Shown here: piece after piece, positions 32,972 through 42,492 of the stretch
Numbering within the stretch: the first letter of the stretch is position 1
Layout of the letters: the number at the start of each line of letters is the position of its first letter
Source of the DNA: Rhizobium altiplani
Lineage (GTDB): Bacteria; Pseudomonadota; Alphaproteobacteria; Rhizobiales; Rhizobiaceae
NCBI RefSeq assembly: GCF_001542405.1
Contig: NZ_LNCD01000146.1
Span: forward strand, 1 to 64,000
Direction: 5' to 3'
Length of the DNA stretch: 64,000 nucleotides
Program-made: the position numbers and the translations under genes
Notes under the pieces: generated by a model
What the model was told of the DNA's origin: nothing
What the model saw: the letters and a program-made list of their open reading frames with translations, nothing else
The model's database searches: none

Positions 32972-33997
32972 ATGAGCCGCAATATCATTCTTGTCGATCC
33001 GTTGCCGCGAACGCTCGATCTCATCATGACGCCGGATGTTCGCCGCCGTCTTGAGCAACTCGGAGATGTCGTCGTCTCCGAAGATCGGCAAATGCCGGCC
33101 GACCAGGTGGAAGCCCTGTTGCCGGATACGGTGCTGATTTTCGGTCAGACCGACATGCCGAAGGAGCGGCTGGATCGCGCGCCGAGGCTAAAGGCGATCA
33201 TCAATGTCGAGTCGAACTTCCTGCCGAACATCGACTACCAGGCCTGTGTCGAGCGGGGCATCTGGGTGATCACCCCTGCATCGGCCTTCGCTTCACCCGT
33301 AGCCGAAGCTGCGCTCGGCATGGCGATCGATCTTGCCCGCGGTATCACCATGGCTGATCGGCAGTTTCGAGCCGGTGTCGAAGACTATGGCCTTGCGGCA
33401 AACGAAGGAACGTTTCGCTTTGCCGGCGCACCGGTCGGCCTGGTCGGCTTTGGTGATCTCGGTCGCCAATTGCGCGAGCTTGTCCGGCCGTTTCGCAATA
33501 CGGTGCGCGTCTTTGATCCTTGGTTGCCGGCCGAGATCATCGAGCGGCTCGACTGCATGCCGGCATCGCTGGATGAGGTACTCAGCCAAAGCCGTGTCGT
33601 CTTCGTCTTTGCCAGTGTGACAAGCGAGAACGAAGGGTTCATCGGCCGGAGGGAGTTTGCGCTCATGCAGCCCGGCTCCGCCTTCCTGCTGATGAGCCGC
33701 GCAGCCGTCGTCGACTTTCCGGCAATGCTCGAAGCGGTGGGTTCTGGCCATATCCGTGCCGCCACCGATGTCTTCCCCGACGAGCCTGTCGCTCCCGACG
33801 ATCCCGTTCGCAAGGTGGAAGGGCTGTTGCTGTCGGCACATCGCACCGGCGGCACACGTGACGCCTTCTACGCGCTTGGCTCGATGGCCGTCGCCGATTC
33901 AGAGCTCATCATGAAAGGCTTGCCGCCACAGCTTTGCAGAAGGGCGGATCCGGCAACTGCAAGCCGGTTGCGCTCCAAACCGGTCAGCGTTTCCTGA
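32972..33997 (+). CDS. D-isomer-specific 2-hydroxyacid dehydrogenase family protein
   Basis: A 341-residue NAD-dependent dehydrogenase. The Rossmann motif VGLVGFGDLGRQLREL lies near residue 152, and the three catalytic positions are visible: Arg in LMSRAAVVD, Glu in FPDEPVAPDDP and His in LLSAHRTGG. It reduces a 2-oxoacid or oxidises a D-2-hydroxyacid; the substrate cannot be read from sequence. GGAGG precedes the ATG. It follows the LysR gene by 69 bases, on the same strand. Confidence 0.9.
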   Translation: MSRNIILVDPLPRTLDLIMTPDVRRRLEQLGDVVVSEDRQMPADQVEALLPDTVLIFGQTDMPKERLDRAPRLKAIINVESNFLPNIDYQACVERGIWVITPASAFASPVAEAALGMAIDLARGITMADRQFRAGVEDYGLAANEGTFRFAGAPVGLVGFGDLGRQLRELVRPFRNTVRVFDPWLPAEIIERLDCMPASLDEVLSQSRVVFVFASVTSENEGFIGRREFALMQPGSAFLLMSRAAVVDFPAMLEAVGSGHIRAATDVFPDEPVAPDDPVRKVEGLLLSAHRTGGTRDAFYALGSMAVADSELIMKGLPPQLCRRADPATASRLRSKPVSVS

Positions 33998-34114
33998 CAA
34001 GCTCGGATGTCGAAGGGGCAAGGGGCATTCGCCAACAAATTATCCTAAGGCTCTATCGCGCCGCAGGCGGTTAAAGTGCTAGCCTGCGGCAAAAGAAGAA
34101 TGCCGGAGGATAGG

Positions 34115-36253
34115 ATGACGAAGAAAACGCTTGGCGACTGGCAGGCTCTTGCCGAAAAAGAGCTGAAGGCCTCGCCCGAGACGCTCGTCTGGCACACGCC
34201 CGAAGGGATAGACGTCAAGCCGCTCTATACCGAGGGCGACATAAAGGGTGCCGAGCATCTCGGGTCGCTCCCGGGCTTTGCACCTTTTACGCGGGGGCCG
34301 CGTGCCACCATGTATGTTGGCCGCCCCTGGACGATCCGGCAATATGCCGGTTTTTCCACCGCAGAGGCCTCCAACGCCTTCTACCGCAAGGCGCTCGCTG
34401 CCGGCCAGCAGGGCGTTTCCGTGGCCTTCGATCTTGCAACCCACCGCGGCTATGACAGCGACCATCCGCGCGTCGTTGGCGATGTCGGCAAGGCAGGAGT
34501 TGCGATCGACAGCGTCGAAGACATGAAGATCCTGTTCGATGGCATCCCGCTGGGGAAAATCTCGGTCTCCATGACGATGAACGGCGCGGTCATTCCGATA
34601 CTTGCGAGCTTCATTGTGGCTGGCGAGGAACAGGGTGTGTCCCGGGCTGAGCTTTCGGGGACGATACAGAACGACATCCTCAAGGAGTTCATGGTTCGCA
34701 ACACCTATATATATCCGCCGGAGCCCTCGATGCGGATCGTTGCGGATATCATCGAATACACGGCAAGGGAGATGCCGAAGTTCAACTCCATTTCGATCTC
34801 CGGCTATCACATGCAGGAGGCCGGCGCCACGCTGGTTCAGGAGCTCGCCTTCACGCTTGCCGACGGGCGCGAATATGTTCGTGCCGCGCTCGCCAAGGGA
34901 TTGAACGTCGATGATTTTGCCGGCCGCCTCTCCTTCTTCTTCGCCATCGGCATGAACTTCTTCATGGAAGCGGCGAAGCTGCGTGCTGCGCGCCTGCTCT
35001 GGACGCGCATCATGGAGGAGTTCGAGCCCAGGAAACCGTCCTCCCTCATGCTGCGCACGCATTGCCAGACATCCGGCGTCTCGCTGCAGGAGCAGGATCC
35101 CTACAACAACATCATCCGCACCGCCTTCGAGGCAATGTCGGCGGTTCTGGGCGGCACGCAGTCGCTCCACACCAATTCCTTCGACGAGGCAATCGCCTTG
35201 CCGACGGAATTTTCTGCGCGCATTGCCCGCAACACGCAGCTCATTCTTCAGCATGAGACGGGCGTGACCAATGTCGTTGATCCGCTTGCGGGCTCCTACT
35301 ATGTCGAGAGCCTGACAAAGGCGCTTGCCGACAAGGCCTGGGCCTTGATCGAGGAGGTCGAGGCGCTCGGTGGCATGACCCGGGCGGTGAACGAGGGATT
35401 GCCCAAGCGGCTCATCGAGGAAGCGGCGACGCGACGCCAGGCGGCGGTCGACAAGGGCGAAGAGGTCATCGTCGGCGTCAACAAATATCGTCTCGACACG
35501 GAAGAAGAGCTCGAGATCCTGGCGATCGACAATGCAGCCGTGCGCTCCGCCCAGATTGCGCGGATCGAAGACACGAAACGCCGCCGCGATAACGTTGCGG
35601 TACAAGCGGCCCTCAAGGTGCTTGAGGAGGTCGCAAGCAGCGGCAATGGGAACTTGCTTGCGGCAGCCATCGAAGCGGCGCGCGCGCGGGCAACTGTTGG
35701 CGAGATCTCGGATGCCATGCGTCAAGCCTTTGGGGACCACGCAGCCGAGCCCGAGGTCATCAGGGACATCTATGGTCAAGCCTATCGCGACGAGCCGGAG
35801 TTGGCAGTCCTGAAGGACCGCATGGTCGAAGTCGGCAAGGTCATCGGTCAGAGACCGAGAATCATGGTTGCCAAGCTTGGTCAGGACGGTCATGACCGCG
35901 GCGCCAAGGTGATCGCCTCGGCGTTTGGCGATATTGGCTTTGATGTGCTGGCAGGCCCCCTCTTTCAGACGCCAAAGGAAGCCGCCGACCTCGCGGTCGC
36001 CAGCAAGGTCCACGTGGTTGGCATGTCGTCGCTGGCGGCTGGCCACAAGACACTGGCACCGCAACTGGTTGACGAACTCAAGGCACAGGGCGCCGGCGAT
36101 GTCATCGTCGTGGTGGGAGGGGTCGTTCCGCGGCAGGATTACCAGTACCTGATGGACCACGGGGTTGCGGCTGTCTTCGGCCCGGGCACGAACGTTCTCG
36201 ATGCCGCAAATTCAGTGCTCGATCTGCTCGAGGGCAAACGGCGAAACCGCTAG
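34115..36253 (+). CDS. scpA: Methylmalonyl-CoA mutase
   Basis: A 712-residue adenosylcobalamin enzyme that interconverts (R)-methylmalonyl-CoA and succinyl-CoA, the last step of propionyl-CoA use. The substrate barrel has YAGFSTAEASNAFYRKALAAGQQGVSVAFDLATHRGYDSDHPRVVGDVGKAGVAID near residue 75. The C-terminal B12 domain has the base-off motif LGQDGHDRGAKVIA (D-x-H-x-x-G), then HVVGMSSLAAGH and VVVGGVVP. This is the single-chain homodimeric form, like E. coli ScpA and rhizobial BhbA. GGAGGATAGG precedes the ATG. No epimerase or MeaB gene is adjacent. Confidence 0.96.
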   Translation: MTKKTLGDWQALAEKELKASPETLVWHTPEGIDVKPLYTEGDIKGAEHLGSLPGFAPFTRGPRATMYVGRPWTIRQYAGFSTAEASNAFYRKALAAGQQGVSVAFDLATHRGYDSDHPRVVGDVGKAGVAIDSVEDMKILFDGIPLGKISVSMTMNGAVIPILASFIVAGEEQGVSRAELSGTIQNDILKEFMVRNTYIYPPEPSMRIVADIIEYTAREMPKFNSISISGYHMQEAGATLVQELAFTLADGREYVRAALAKGLNVDDFAGRLSFFFAIGMNFFMEAAKLRAARLLWTRIMEEFEPRKPSSLMLRTHCQTSGVSLQEQDPYNNIIRTAFEAMSAVLGGTQSLHTNSFDEAIALPTEFSARIARNTQLILQHETGVTNVVDPLAGSYYVESLTKALADKAWALIEEVEALGGMTRAVNEGLPKRLIEEAATRRQAAVDKGEEVIVGVNKYRLDTEEELEILAIDNAAVRSAQIARIEDTKRRRDNVAVQAALKVLEEVASSGNGNLLAAAIEAARARATVGEISDAMRQAFGDHAAEPEVIRDIYGQAYRDEPELAVLKDRMVEVGKVIGQRPRIMVAKLGQDGHDRGAKVIASAFGDIGFDVLAGPLFQTPKEAADLAVASKVHVVGMSSLAAGHKTLAPQLVDELKAQGAGDVIVVVGGVVPRQDYQYLMDHGVAAVFGPGTNVLDAANSVLDLLEGKRRNR

Positions 36254-36344
36254 ATCGAGGCAGCGCGACGGTGGCGTTTTTCGCCGATGCCGGGCCTTCA
36301 CGCAAGCTCGCGAGCCATCCTTCGGCGTTTGCGCGCGGCGAGAA

Positions 36345-36360
36345 CGGGCGTTCACGCCCG
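36345..36360. repeat. Small perfect hairpin between the mutase and the next operon
   Basis: CGGGCG-TTCA-CGCCCG, about 90 bases after the mutase stop. It has no T tract, so a role as terminator is uncertain. The remaining 36254-36504 should carry the promoter of the next operon. Confidence 0.4.
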
Positions 36361-36504
36361 ATTGAAGGCGATTGAAGCTGGGAAATGGGCGGTTATGAAA
36401 ATTAATTTCATGCTTGCAACTTTTCGCGGGATTCGTGTTGACGAGTTCGAAATTTTGTCCCAACTTGACGAAAATAAATTACGTGAATTGGGAACGAGAA
36501 GAGC

Positions 36505-37662
36505 ATGAAAGTGGGAATTATCGGGCTAGGTTTCAGGCTCGGCTACCTTGGCTACGTCTTCAAGTCCGTTGATGAAAGCTTCGAGATCGTGGGTTACGTC
36601 GACCCCGATCCGGCAGGTCTTCAGGGTCTTGTCGAAAAAGGCATCTCTGCCGGCACGGCCTATGCTTCCCCCGAGGAGCTGATCGCCAGGGAAAAGCTCG
36701 ATCTCCTGATGATCGGTTCGCCGAACCACATGCATCTCGATCATATCAGGCTGGGTCTTGAAAGTGGCCTGAAGGTCTTCTGCGAAAAGCCGATCGTCAC
36801 AACGGTCGCCGAGAGCATCGAGCTCGCCCGCCTGATGGCGAAGTTCGGTCATGAGCGCCTGATGGTTGGTCTCGTCCTTCGCTATTCGCCCCTCTACAAG
36901 GACCTTCGTGCCATTCAGGCCGCAGGCAAGCTTGGACAGATCGTCTCGATCGAGGCCTCGGAGCATATCGAGCCCTACCACGGCGCTTTCTTCATGCGCG
37001 ATTGGCGTCGCTACGAGCGTTATTCGGGCAGCTTCATGCTGGAAAAGTGCTGCCACGACCTTGATCTCTACAACGGCGTCGTCGGCGCTCGTCCGGAGCG
37101 TGTTGCAAGCTTCGGCGGCCGCAAGAGCTTCATTCCGGCCAACGATCCCGCACGCGAAGGCATCAACGACCTGGAGCTTTTTCACCGCAAGCCGAGCGGC
37201 TGGATGGGGTCCGACAAGGTTTTCGACAGCGACGGCGACATCATCGACTATCAGGTGGCGATCGTCGAATATGCCAATGGCGTCGGCATGAACTTCCACA
37301 CCAACCTCAACGTGCCAGACCAGTTCCGTCGCTTTGCCATCATGGGATCGCGCGGCATGGCTGAAGGCGATTTCGTTCGAGGCTATCTTGATGTTCATGA
37401 GCAGCTGACAGGCAAGAAGGTTGTCGAGAACAAATACGTCGCGACCGAGCTTTCCCAGCACTACGGCGCCGACGAGCAGATGGCAGCGGATTTGCTCGAC
37501 AGCGTGCGTACCGGTACCGAACTTCCTGTTTCGACACTCAATGCCCTCGAGGCCGGCATCCTTGCCCTATCGATGGACGAGGCAAGGATGAAAAAGGCGG
37601 TGATCGATCTGCGCCCGATTTGGGACAGGTTCGACGAAGCCCTGCACGCAAGAGCGGCTTGA
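36505..37662 (+). CDS. Gfo/Idh/MocA family oxidoreductase
   Basis: A 385-residue dehydrogenase with Rossmann motif KVGIIGLGFRLGYLGYVF, the conserved GLKVFCEKPIVTTVAES (EKP, near residue 95), and SGSFMLEKCCHDLDLYNGVVGARPERV in the C-terminal half. The HDLDL segment with its His-Asp pair is the usual catalytic site. It heads an operon with two CUT1 permeases, a binding protein and an ATPase, so it should act on the imported sugar or amino sugar. GAGAAGAG precedes the ATG. Confidence 0.92.
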   Translation: MKVGIIGLGFRLGYLGYVFKSVDESFEIVGYVDPDPAGLQGLVEKGISAGTAYASPEELIAREKLDLLMIGSPNHMHLDHIRLGLESGLKVFCEKPIVTTVAESIELARLMAKFGHERLMVGLVLRYSPLYKDLRAIQAAGKLGQIVSIEASEHIEPYHGAFFMRDWRRYERYSGSFMLEKCCHDLDLYNGVVGARPERVASFGGRKSFIPANDPAREGINDLELFHRKPSGWMGSDKVFDSDGDIIDYQVAIVEYANGVGMNFHTNLNVPDQFRRFAIMGSRGMAEGDFVRGYLDVHEQLTGKKVVENKYVATELSQHYGADEQMAADLLDSVRTGTELPVSTLNALEAGILALSMDEARMKKAVIDLRPIWDRFDEALHARAA

Positions 37663-37675
37663 GGAGGGCGGCAAG

Positions 37676-38560
37676 ATGAGCGTCCAACGCAACGCAGTCA
37701 TCTTTGCCTGGATACTTCTCCTTCCGGCAGTCCTCTACGTCGCAGTGATCGTCGCCTATCCGCTGGTCGACACGTTCATCCTCTCCTTCACCGATGCGTC
37801 GCTGAAGAAGACGACGAACTGGGTCGGCTGGGTGAACTATAGCAAGATCTTCAACGCTACCTTCGCCGAAGTCATCATTCGCACCTTCATCTGGACGTTC
37901 TTTTCCGTCTCCATCAAGATGATCATCGGTGTGTTCGGCGCAACGATGCTGAATTCTGCGGTTCCCGGCAGGGCGCTCTTCCGCGTCCTGACCATGCCGC
38001 CATGGATTGTCCCAATGGCGATCGGCATCTTCATGTGGGGCTGGATGTACAACGGCCAGTTCGGGATGATTTCCGGCATGCTGCAGCGCTTCGGGCTGGT
38101 GGACGCGCCGGTCGCATTTCTCGCGCAGGGGTCCACGGCGTTCTGGGCGACGATCATCACCGATGTCTGGATCGGCGTTCCGCTCGTCACGCTTTATATG
38201 CTCGCGGCCATGCAGGCGATTCCGCAGGATCTCTATGAGGCCGCCTGGACCGACGGGGCCGGCCGTTTCTATCGGTTCCGGCGCATTACCCTGCCACTGA
38301 TCGTCCCTTCGATGATCACCATGTCGATGCTGTCGCTGATCGCTACCTTCAACTCATTCGACATCATCTGGATCCTGACGCGTGGCGGCCCGAGCGGCGA
38401 AACGACGACGATGATCATCGACACCTATAAAACCGCGATCGGCTCGAACAAATACGGGGAAGGCGCCGCGCGCGCCGTGCTGATCTGCATCTTCCTGTCG
38501 ATTTTCTGCGTCTGCTACTTCCGCGTGACCAGCCGCCTCACTTCCGGAGACAAGCGATGA
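37676..38560 (+). CDS. Carbohydrate ABC transporter permease, MalF-like (CUT1)
   Basis: A 294-residue membrane protein with six hydrophobic segments starting at about residue 9. The EAA loop is DLYEAAWTDGAGRFYRFRRITLPLI near residue 185, followed by ILTRGGPSGETTTM. It follows the oxidoreductase by 13 bases and overlaps the second permease by four (ATGA at 38557). Confidence 0.93.
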   Translation: MSVQRNAVIFAWILLLPAVLYVAVIVAYPLVDTFILSFTDASLKKTTNWVGWVNYSKIFNATFAEVIIRTFIWTFFSVSIKMIIGVFGATMLNSAVPGRALFRVLTMPPWIVPMAIGIFMWGWMYNGQFGMISGMLQRFGLVDAPVAFLAQGSTAFWATIITDVWIGVPLVTLYMLAAMQAIPQDLYEAAWTDGAGRFYRFRRITLPLIVPSMITMSMLSLIATFNSFDIIWILTRGGPSGETTTMIIDTYKTAIGSNKYGEGAARAVLICIFLSIFCVCYFRVTSRLTSGDKR

Positions 38561-39417
38561 AACAGCCGCATCTGCTGATCCATCGGTACAAATGGTATGA
38601 GATCATCGGCATCTATGCCGGCATCCTGGTGTTCCTTACCTTCGTGCTTGCGCCCTTCGTCGAGGGCTTCCTGGTATCGCTGAAGCCGCTCAGCCAGCTC
38701 TTTTCCTCGCCTTACCGGTTCATCCCCGAGAACGGTTCGTTCGAAGCCTATCGGACCATGTGGGTAAGCGTGCCGGGCTTTGCGCGCTACATCTTCAATT
38801 CCTTCTTTATCTCGACCATCGTCACCGCCGTTGTTCTGGTGCTCGTCATCCCTGCCTCCTATGCGTTTGCGCGGTTTGAATTCAAAGGCGCCGGGCTGCT
38901 GCTCGGCGCGTTCCTGGCCGTCAACATGTTTTCGGGCGCGGTGCTGCTCATCCCGCTCTTCCGGCTGATGCGAACGCTCGGCCTGCTGAATACCTATTTT
39001 GCCATCATGGTTCCAGGCGTTGCCTTCCTGATCCCTTCGGCGATCTGGCTGCTCAGAACCTACATGATGCGCATTCCGCGGGAGCTGGACGAAGCCGCAT
39101 TCGTCGACGGCGCCAGCCATTTCTATACCCTGCGCCGGGTCATCCTGCCAATCGCCATGCCGGGCATCATGGTAGTTGCGATCACCACCTTCATCGGCTC
39201 CTATGCCCAGCAGTTCATCTTCGCGCTCACCTTCAATTCCAAGACCGAATTTGCGCCCTTGCCGGTCGGACTCTTCGCCTATTTCGGCCGCCAGGAAGTC
39301 GTGTGGAATGAACTGATGGCTGCAAGTTTCGTCGGCATTGCGCCGGCCATGATCGTGATTTTCTTCCTTCAACGGTATCTCGTCAGCGGTCTGACCGCGG
39401 GCGCGGTGAAACAGTAA
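38557..39417 (+). CDS. Carbohydrate ABC transporter permease, MalG-like (CUT1)
   Basis: A 286-residue membrane protein, partner of the preceding MalF-like subunit. Its EAA loop reads ELDEAAFVDGASHFYTLRRVILPIA near residue 180, and the C-terminus ends GLTAGAVKQ, typical of this subunit. The binding protein gene follows after 34 bases. Confidence 0.93.
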   Translation: MKQPHLLIHRYKWYEIIGIYAGILVFLTFVLAPFVEGFLVSLKPLSQLFSSPYRFIPENGSFEAYRTMWVSVPGFARYIFNSFFISTIVTAVVLVLVIPASYAFARFEFKGAGLLLGAFLAVNMFSGAVLLIPLFRLMRTLGLLNTYFAIMVPGVAFLIPSAIWLLRTYMMRIPRELDEAAFVDGASHFYTLRRVILPIAMPGIMVVAITTFIGSYAQQFIFALTFNSKTEFAPLPVGLFAYFGRQEVVWNELMAASFVGIAPAMIVIFFLQRYLVSGLTAGAVKQ

Positions 39418-39451
39418 GTCAACCACCAGAGAAAAAACGGGAGCTAACAAC

Positions 39452-40681
39452 GTGACAGTTCAATTCAAGACCGGGCTGATGGCCCTTGCCCTGCTCGGCT
39501 CTACCGCGCTGGGCGCAATGACCGCGCACGCCGCTGACAAGGAGATCAGCTGGATCTATTGCGGCGACAAGATCGATCCGATCCACGAGAAATACATCAA
39601 GGAATGGGAAGGCAAGAACCCAGGCTGGAAGGTCACGCCTGAGGTTGTCGGCTGGGAACAGTGCCAGGACAAGGCCACGACGCTGGCTGCTGCCGGCACT
39701 CCGGTCGGCATGGCCTATGTCGGTTCGCGTACGCTGAAGGAATTCGCCCAGAACGATTTGATCGTTCCGGTGCCGATGACCGACGACGAGAAGAAGAGCT
39801 ACTACCCGAACATCGTCGACACCGTCACCTTCGACAACAACCAGTGGGGCGTGCCGGTCGCCTTCTCGACCAAGGCACTCTACTGGAACAAGGACATCTT
39901 CAAGCAGGCCGGCCTCGACCCGGAGAACCCGCCGAAGACTTGGGCTGAGGAAATTGCCGCCGCCAAGCAGATCAAGGAAAAGACCGGCATTGCAGGCTAC
40001 GGCCTCCCGGCGAAGACCTTCGACAACACCATGCATCAGTTCATGCATTGGGTTTACACCAACAACGGCAAGGTGATCGACGGCGATAAGATCGTCATGG
40101 ACAGCCCGGAAGTCCTGGCCGCCCTGCAGGCCTACAAGGACATCACGCCCTACTCCGTCGAAGGCGCAACCGCCTACGAGCAGAACGAAATCCGCGCCAT
40201 CTTCCTCGATGGCAAGGTCGGCATGATCCAGGCAGGTTCGGGTGCTGCTGCCCGCCTGAAGGACACCAAGATCAACTGGGGCGTCGCACCGCTGCCGCTC
40301 GGCCCGTCGGCCAAGGGTGAAGGCACGCTGCTCATCACCGACAGCCTGGCGGTCTTCAAGGGTACGGGTGTGGAAGACAAGGCGATCGAATTCGCCAAGT
40401 TCATCACCTCGCCAGGCCCGCAAGGCGAATACGAACTTCAGGGTGGTGCCGGCCTGACGCCGCTGCGTCCGTCGCCGAAGGTCGATGAGTTCGTCAAGGC
40501 TGATCCGTCGTGGAAGCCGTTCATCGACGGTATCACTTTCGGCGGTCCCGAGCCGCTCTTCACCGACTACAAGGGCTTCCAGAACTCGATGATCGAAATG
40601 GTACAGTCTGTCGTGACGGGCAAGGCCGAGCCGGCCGATGCTCTCAAGAAGGCTGCTGGCGAGATCGAAGCGTTCAAGTAA
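39452..40681 (+). CDS. Sugar ABC transporter substrate-binding protein (family 1)
   Basis: A 409-residue periplasmic protein with signal peptide TGLMALALLGSTALGAMTAHAAD, cleaved near residue 27. The mature N-terminus EISWIYCGDKIDPIHEKYIKEWEGKNPGWKVTPEVVGWEQCQDK is family 1-like and has two cysteines that could form a disulfide. The start is GTG at 39452, supported by GGGAG eight bases upstream and by the position of the signal peptide. It is the fourth gene of the operon; the ligand is unknown. Confidence 0.92.
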   Translation: MTVQFKTGLMALALLGSTALGAMTAHAADKEISWIYCGDKIDPIHEKYIKEWEGKNPGWKVTPEVVGWEQCQDKATTLAAAGTPVGMAYVGSRTLKEFAQNDLIVPVPMTDDEKKSYYPNIVDTVTFDNNQWGVPVAFSTKALYWNKDIFKQAGLDPENPPKTWAEEIAAAKQIKEKTGIAGYGLPAKTFDNTMHQFMHWVYTNNGKVIDGDKIVMDSPEVLAALQAYKDITPYSVEGATAYEQNEIRAIFLDGKVGMIQAGSGAAARLKDTKINWGVAPLPLGPSAKGEGTLLITDSLAVFKGTGVEDKAIEFAKFITSPGPQGEYELQGGAGLTPLRPSPKVDEFVKADPSWKPFIDGITFGGPEPLFTDYKGFQNSMIEMVQSVVTGKAEPADALKKAAGEIEAFK

Positions 40682-40690
40682 GTCTTTGTC

Positions 40691-40719
40691 GGGATCGCGG
40701 GCGCAACAACCGCGATCCC
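40691..40719 (+). terminator. Intercistronic hairpin after the binding-protein gene
   Basis: GGGATCGCGG pairs perfectly with CCGCGATCCC across a nine-base loop and is followed by TTTGAC. It lies between the binding-protein stop and the ATPase start and probably lowers ATPase expression relative to the binding protein or stabilises the upstream mRNA. Confidence 0.65.
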
Positions 40720-40767
40720 TTTGACTATCGCATACAGTGCCGCAGCGGCGGTGACCGGAGACAGGTT

Positions 40768-41901
40768 TTGGGACAGCTTCTTCTCAACAAGGTTCAGAAG
40801 TTCTACGGCGACTTCGAGGTTCTCAAGGGTGTTCAGCTTGAGGTGAGGAACGGCGAGTTCGTAGTTTTCGTCGGGCCATCAGGCTGCGGCAAATCCACCT
40901 TGCTGCGCATGATTGCCGGCCTGGACGCAACCTCCGGCGGCGACATCGTCATCGACGGGCTGAGGGTCAACGACCTGCCGCCGGTCAAGCGCGGGATCGC
41001 CATGGTGTTCCAATCCTATGCCCTCTATCCGCACATGTCCGTGTTCGAGAATATCGCGTTCCCGCTGCGCGTCGAAAAGATGGAAGAGCAAAAGCTGAAG
41101 GCCAAGGTCGAGCATGCCGCGCGCATCCTCCACCTGGACCAGCGCCTGCAGCAGAAGCCCGGCATGCTTTCAGGCGGTCAGCGCCAGCGCGTTGCAATCG
41201 GCCGCGCGATCGTGCGCGAACCGAAGATATTCCTGTTTGACGAACCACTCTCCAACCTCGACGCTGCCTTGCGCGCCGACATGCGCATCGAGCTTGCCAA
41301 ACTGCACCGCCAGCTGAAGGCGACGATGATTTATGTCACGCACGACCAGATCGAGGCGATGACCATGGCGGACCGGATTGTGGTTTTGAATGCCGGCGAG
41401 ATCGCCCAGACCGGCGCCCCGCTGGAGCTCTACCACAAGCCTGCCAACATCTTCGTTGCTGCCTTCATCGGCAATCCGAAGATGAACTTCTTGCCCGTCA
41501 CCTGCACAGGTGTCAGCGATGCCGGCATCGAAATCGACTACAAAGGACAGAAGGCGGTGATCCCTGTCACGCCAAGAGGCGGCGCTATCGGCAAACAGCT
41601 GACCTTGGGCGTGCGTCCGGAGCATATCCAGATCGGGTCTGGCGACATCGCCTTCACCGTTACGCCGTCTGTCATCGAGCGCCTTGGCGCCCAGACGGTC
41701 GCCTATGCGTCGCTCGACGGCGAAAGCGAGAATTTCTGCGCGACGCTGCATGGGCGCGCCGCTGTTCACCCGGATCAGCCACTCGCCACCGGGATCAATG
41801 TTGCCGACTGCCATCTGTTCGATGAGGTGGGCATAGCGTTCGAGCGCCATGTGGAGCTGACGAGCATCGACATGAACCTCCTCAACCCCACGGCTGCGTG
41901 A
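40768..41901 (+). CDS. ugpC: Carbohydrate ABC transporter ATP-binding protein (UgpC/MalK type)
   Basis: A 377-residue ATPase: Walker A GPSGCGKST (near residue 37), Q-loop VFQSYALYPHM, signature LSGGQRQRVAIGRA, Walker B IFLFDEPLSNLDAALR, switch His in YVTHDQIEAMTMA, and a C-terminal TOBE-like regulatory domain. The start is TTG at 40768 (LGQLLLNKVQKFYGDFEVL), which matches the usual N-terminus of this family and has GGAG seven bases upstream; the longer open frame covers the previous gene's end. It completes the transporter 37676-41901 and might also energise the ATPase-less system at 5016-8173 (inference). Confidence 0.92.
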   Translation: MGQLLLNKVQKFYGDFEVLKGVQLEVRNGEFVVFVGPSGCGKSTLLRMIAGLDATSGGDIVIDGLRVNDLPPVKRGIAMVFQSYALYPHMSVFENIAFPLRVEKMEEQKLKAKVEHAARILHLDQRLQQKPGMLSGGQRQRVAIGRAIVREPKIFLFDEPLSNLDAALRADMRIELAKLHRQLKATMIYVTHDQIEAMTMADRIVVLNAGEIAQTGAPLELYHKPANIFVAAFIGNPKMNFLPVTCTGVSDAGIEIDYKGQKAVIPVTPRGGAIGKQLTLGVRPEHIQIGSGDIAFTVTPSVIERLGAQTVAYASLDGESENFCATLHGRAAVHPDQPLATGINVADCHLFDEVGIAFERHVELTSIDMNLLNPTAA

Positions 41902-41925
41902 TCACCAACCCGCTGGCGCTCCACC

Positions 41926-42222
41926 TCAGAAGAGGGGATAGAAGAGCCTGTTGGCCGGGTAGGAATAAGCCCCCCGGTCCGCGACCCCGAATCTGGACAT
42001 GCAGCTTCTCAGCGCTGTAATGTGCCACGCATCTGTCGGATAGGGTGAACCGCGATAGTTGGCTTCTGGCAAGCAATAGCGATAGATCCTGTCAAACCGC
42101 GAAAGCAGCACGGGATCGGAATCCATCCGTACGCCATGAAAGGTCTGCCATTGCCAGGGCGGCTCGGCCGCCGATATCGCCAACAGACTTGCTGCCATTC
42201 CCAATGCAACTAAGACTCTCAT
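41926..42222 (-). CDS. Small exported protein of unknown function
   Basis: A 98-residue protein with a likely signal peptide (RVLVALGMAASLLAISAAEP, cleavage near residue 18). The rest has two cysteines (YRYCLPEANYRG and ALRSCMSRFG) and many aromatic residues, and no domain I recognise. ATG 42222 follows GGGAGG at eight bases, which supports expression. It is convergent with the ATPase gene, 24 bases away. Confidence 0.6.
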   Translation of the reverse strand: MRVLVALGMAASLLAISAAEPPWQWQTFHGVRMDSDPVLLSRFDRIYRYCLPEANYRGSPYPTDAWHITALRSCMSRFGVADRGAYSYPANRLFYPLF

Positions 42223-42451
42223 CGACGTGACCTCCCGCGTGCCTGACGCCCACACAAAAGAAGATGCTTTCCAATCGCGTAAGGTCAAGTGTCCTACACC
42301 AAAGGAAGGCGCGGGGTCCGACATCCCAGGTCATGTTGCCGGGGCTTCTCAATTGCAGCCAATGGAAAGCGTGCCTCGCCTCGGGCAATGCGGACCTCGC
42401 AGACGGTGTTGGCTCGGCGCCATACGGTGATCCTGTTTCCGGGGACAGCAA

Positions 42452-42473
42452 GGGCAGCCCTTGCCGGCTGCCC
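42452..42473 (-). terminator. Hairpin after the arylsulfatase gene
   Basis: GGGCAGCC and GGCTGCCC form a perfect 8-bp stem with a six-base loop, 20 bases beyond the sulfatase stop. Read on the minus strand it is followed by TTGCTG, a weak T tract. Confidence 0.5.
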
Positions 42474-42492
42474 GCTGCCTGAGTTTTATTGG

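Noticed and set aside
34079..36160. 693-codon open frame antisense to methylmalonyl-CoA mutase
   Set aside because: It mirrors the mutase gene, has no recognisable domain, and is rich in residues typical of GC-rich antisense frames. The mutase frame is fully conserved in motif content.
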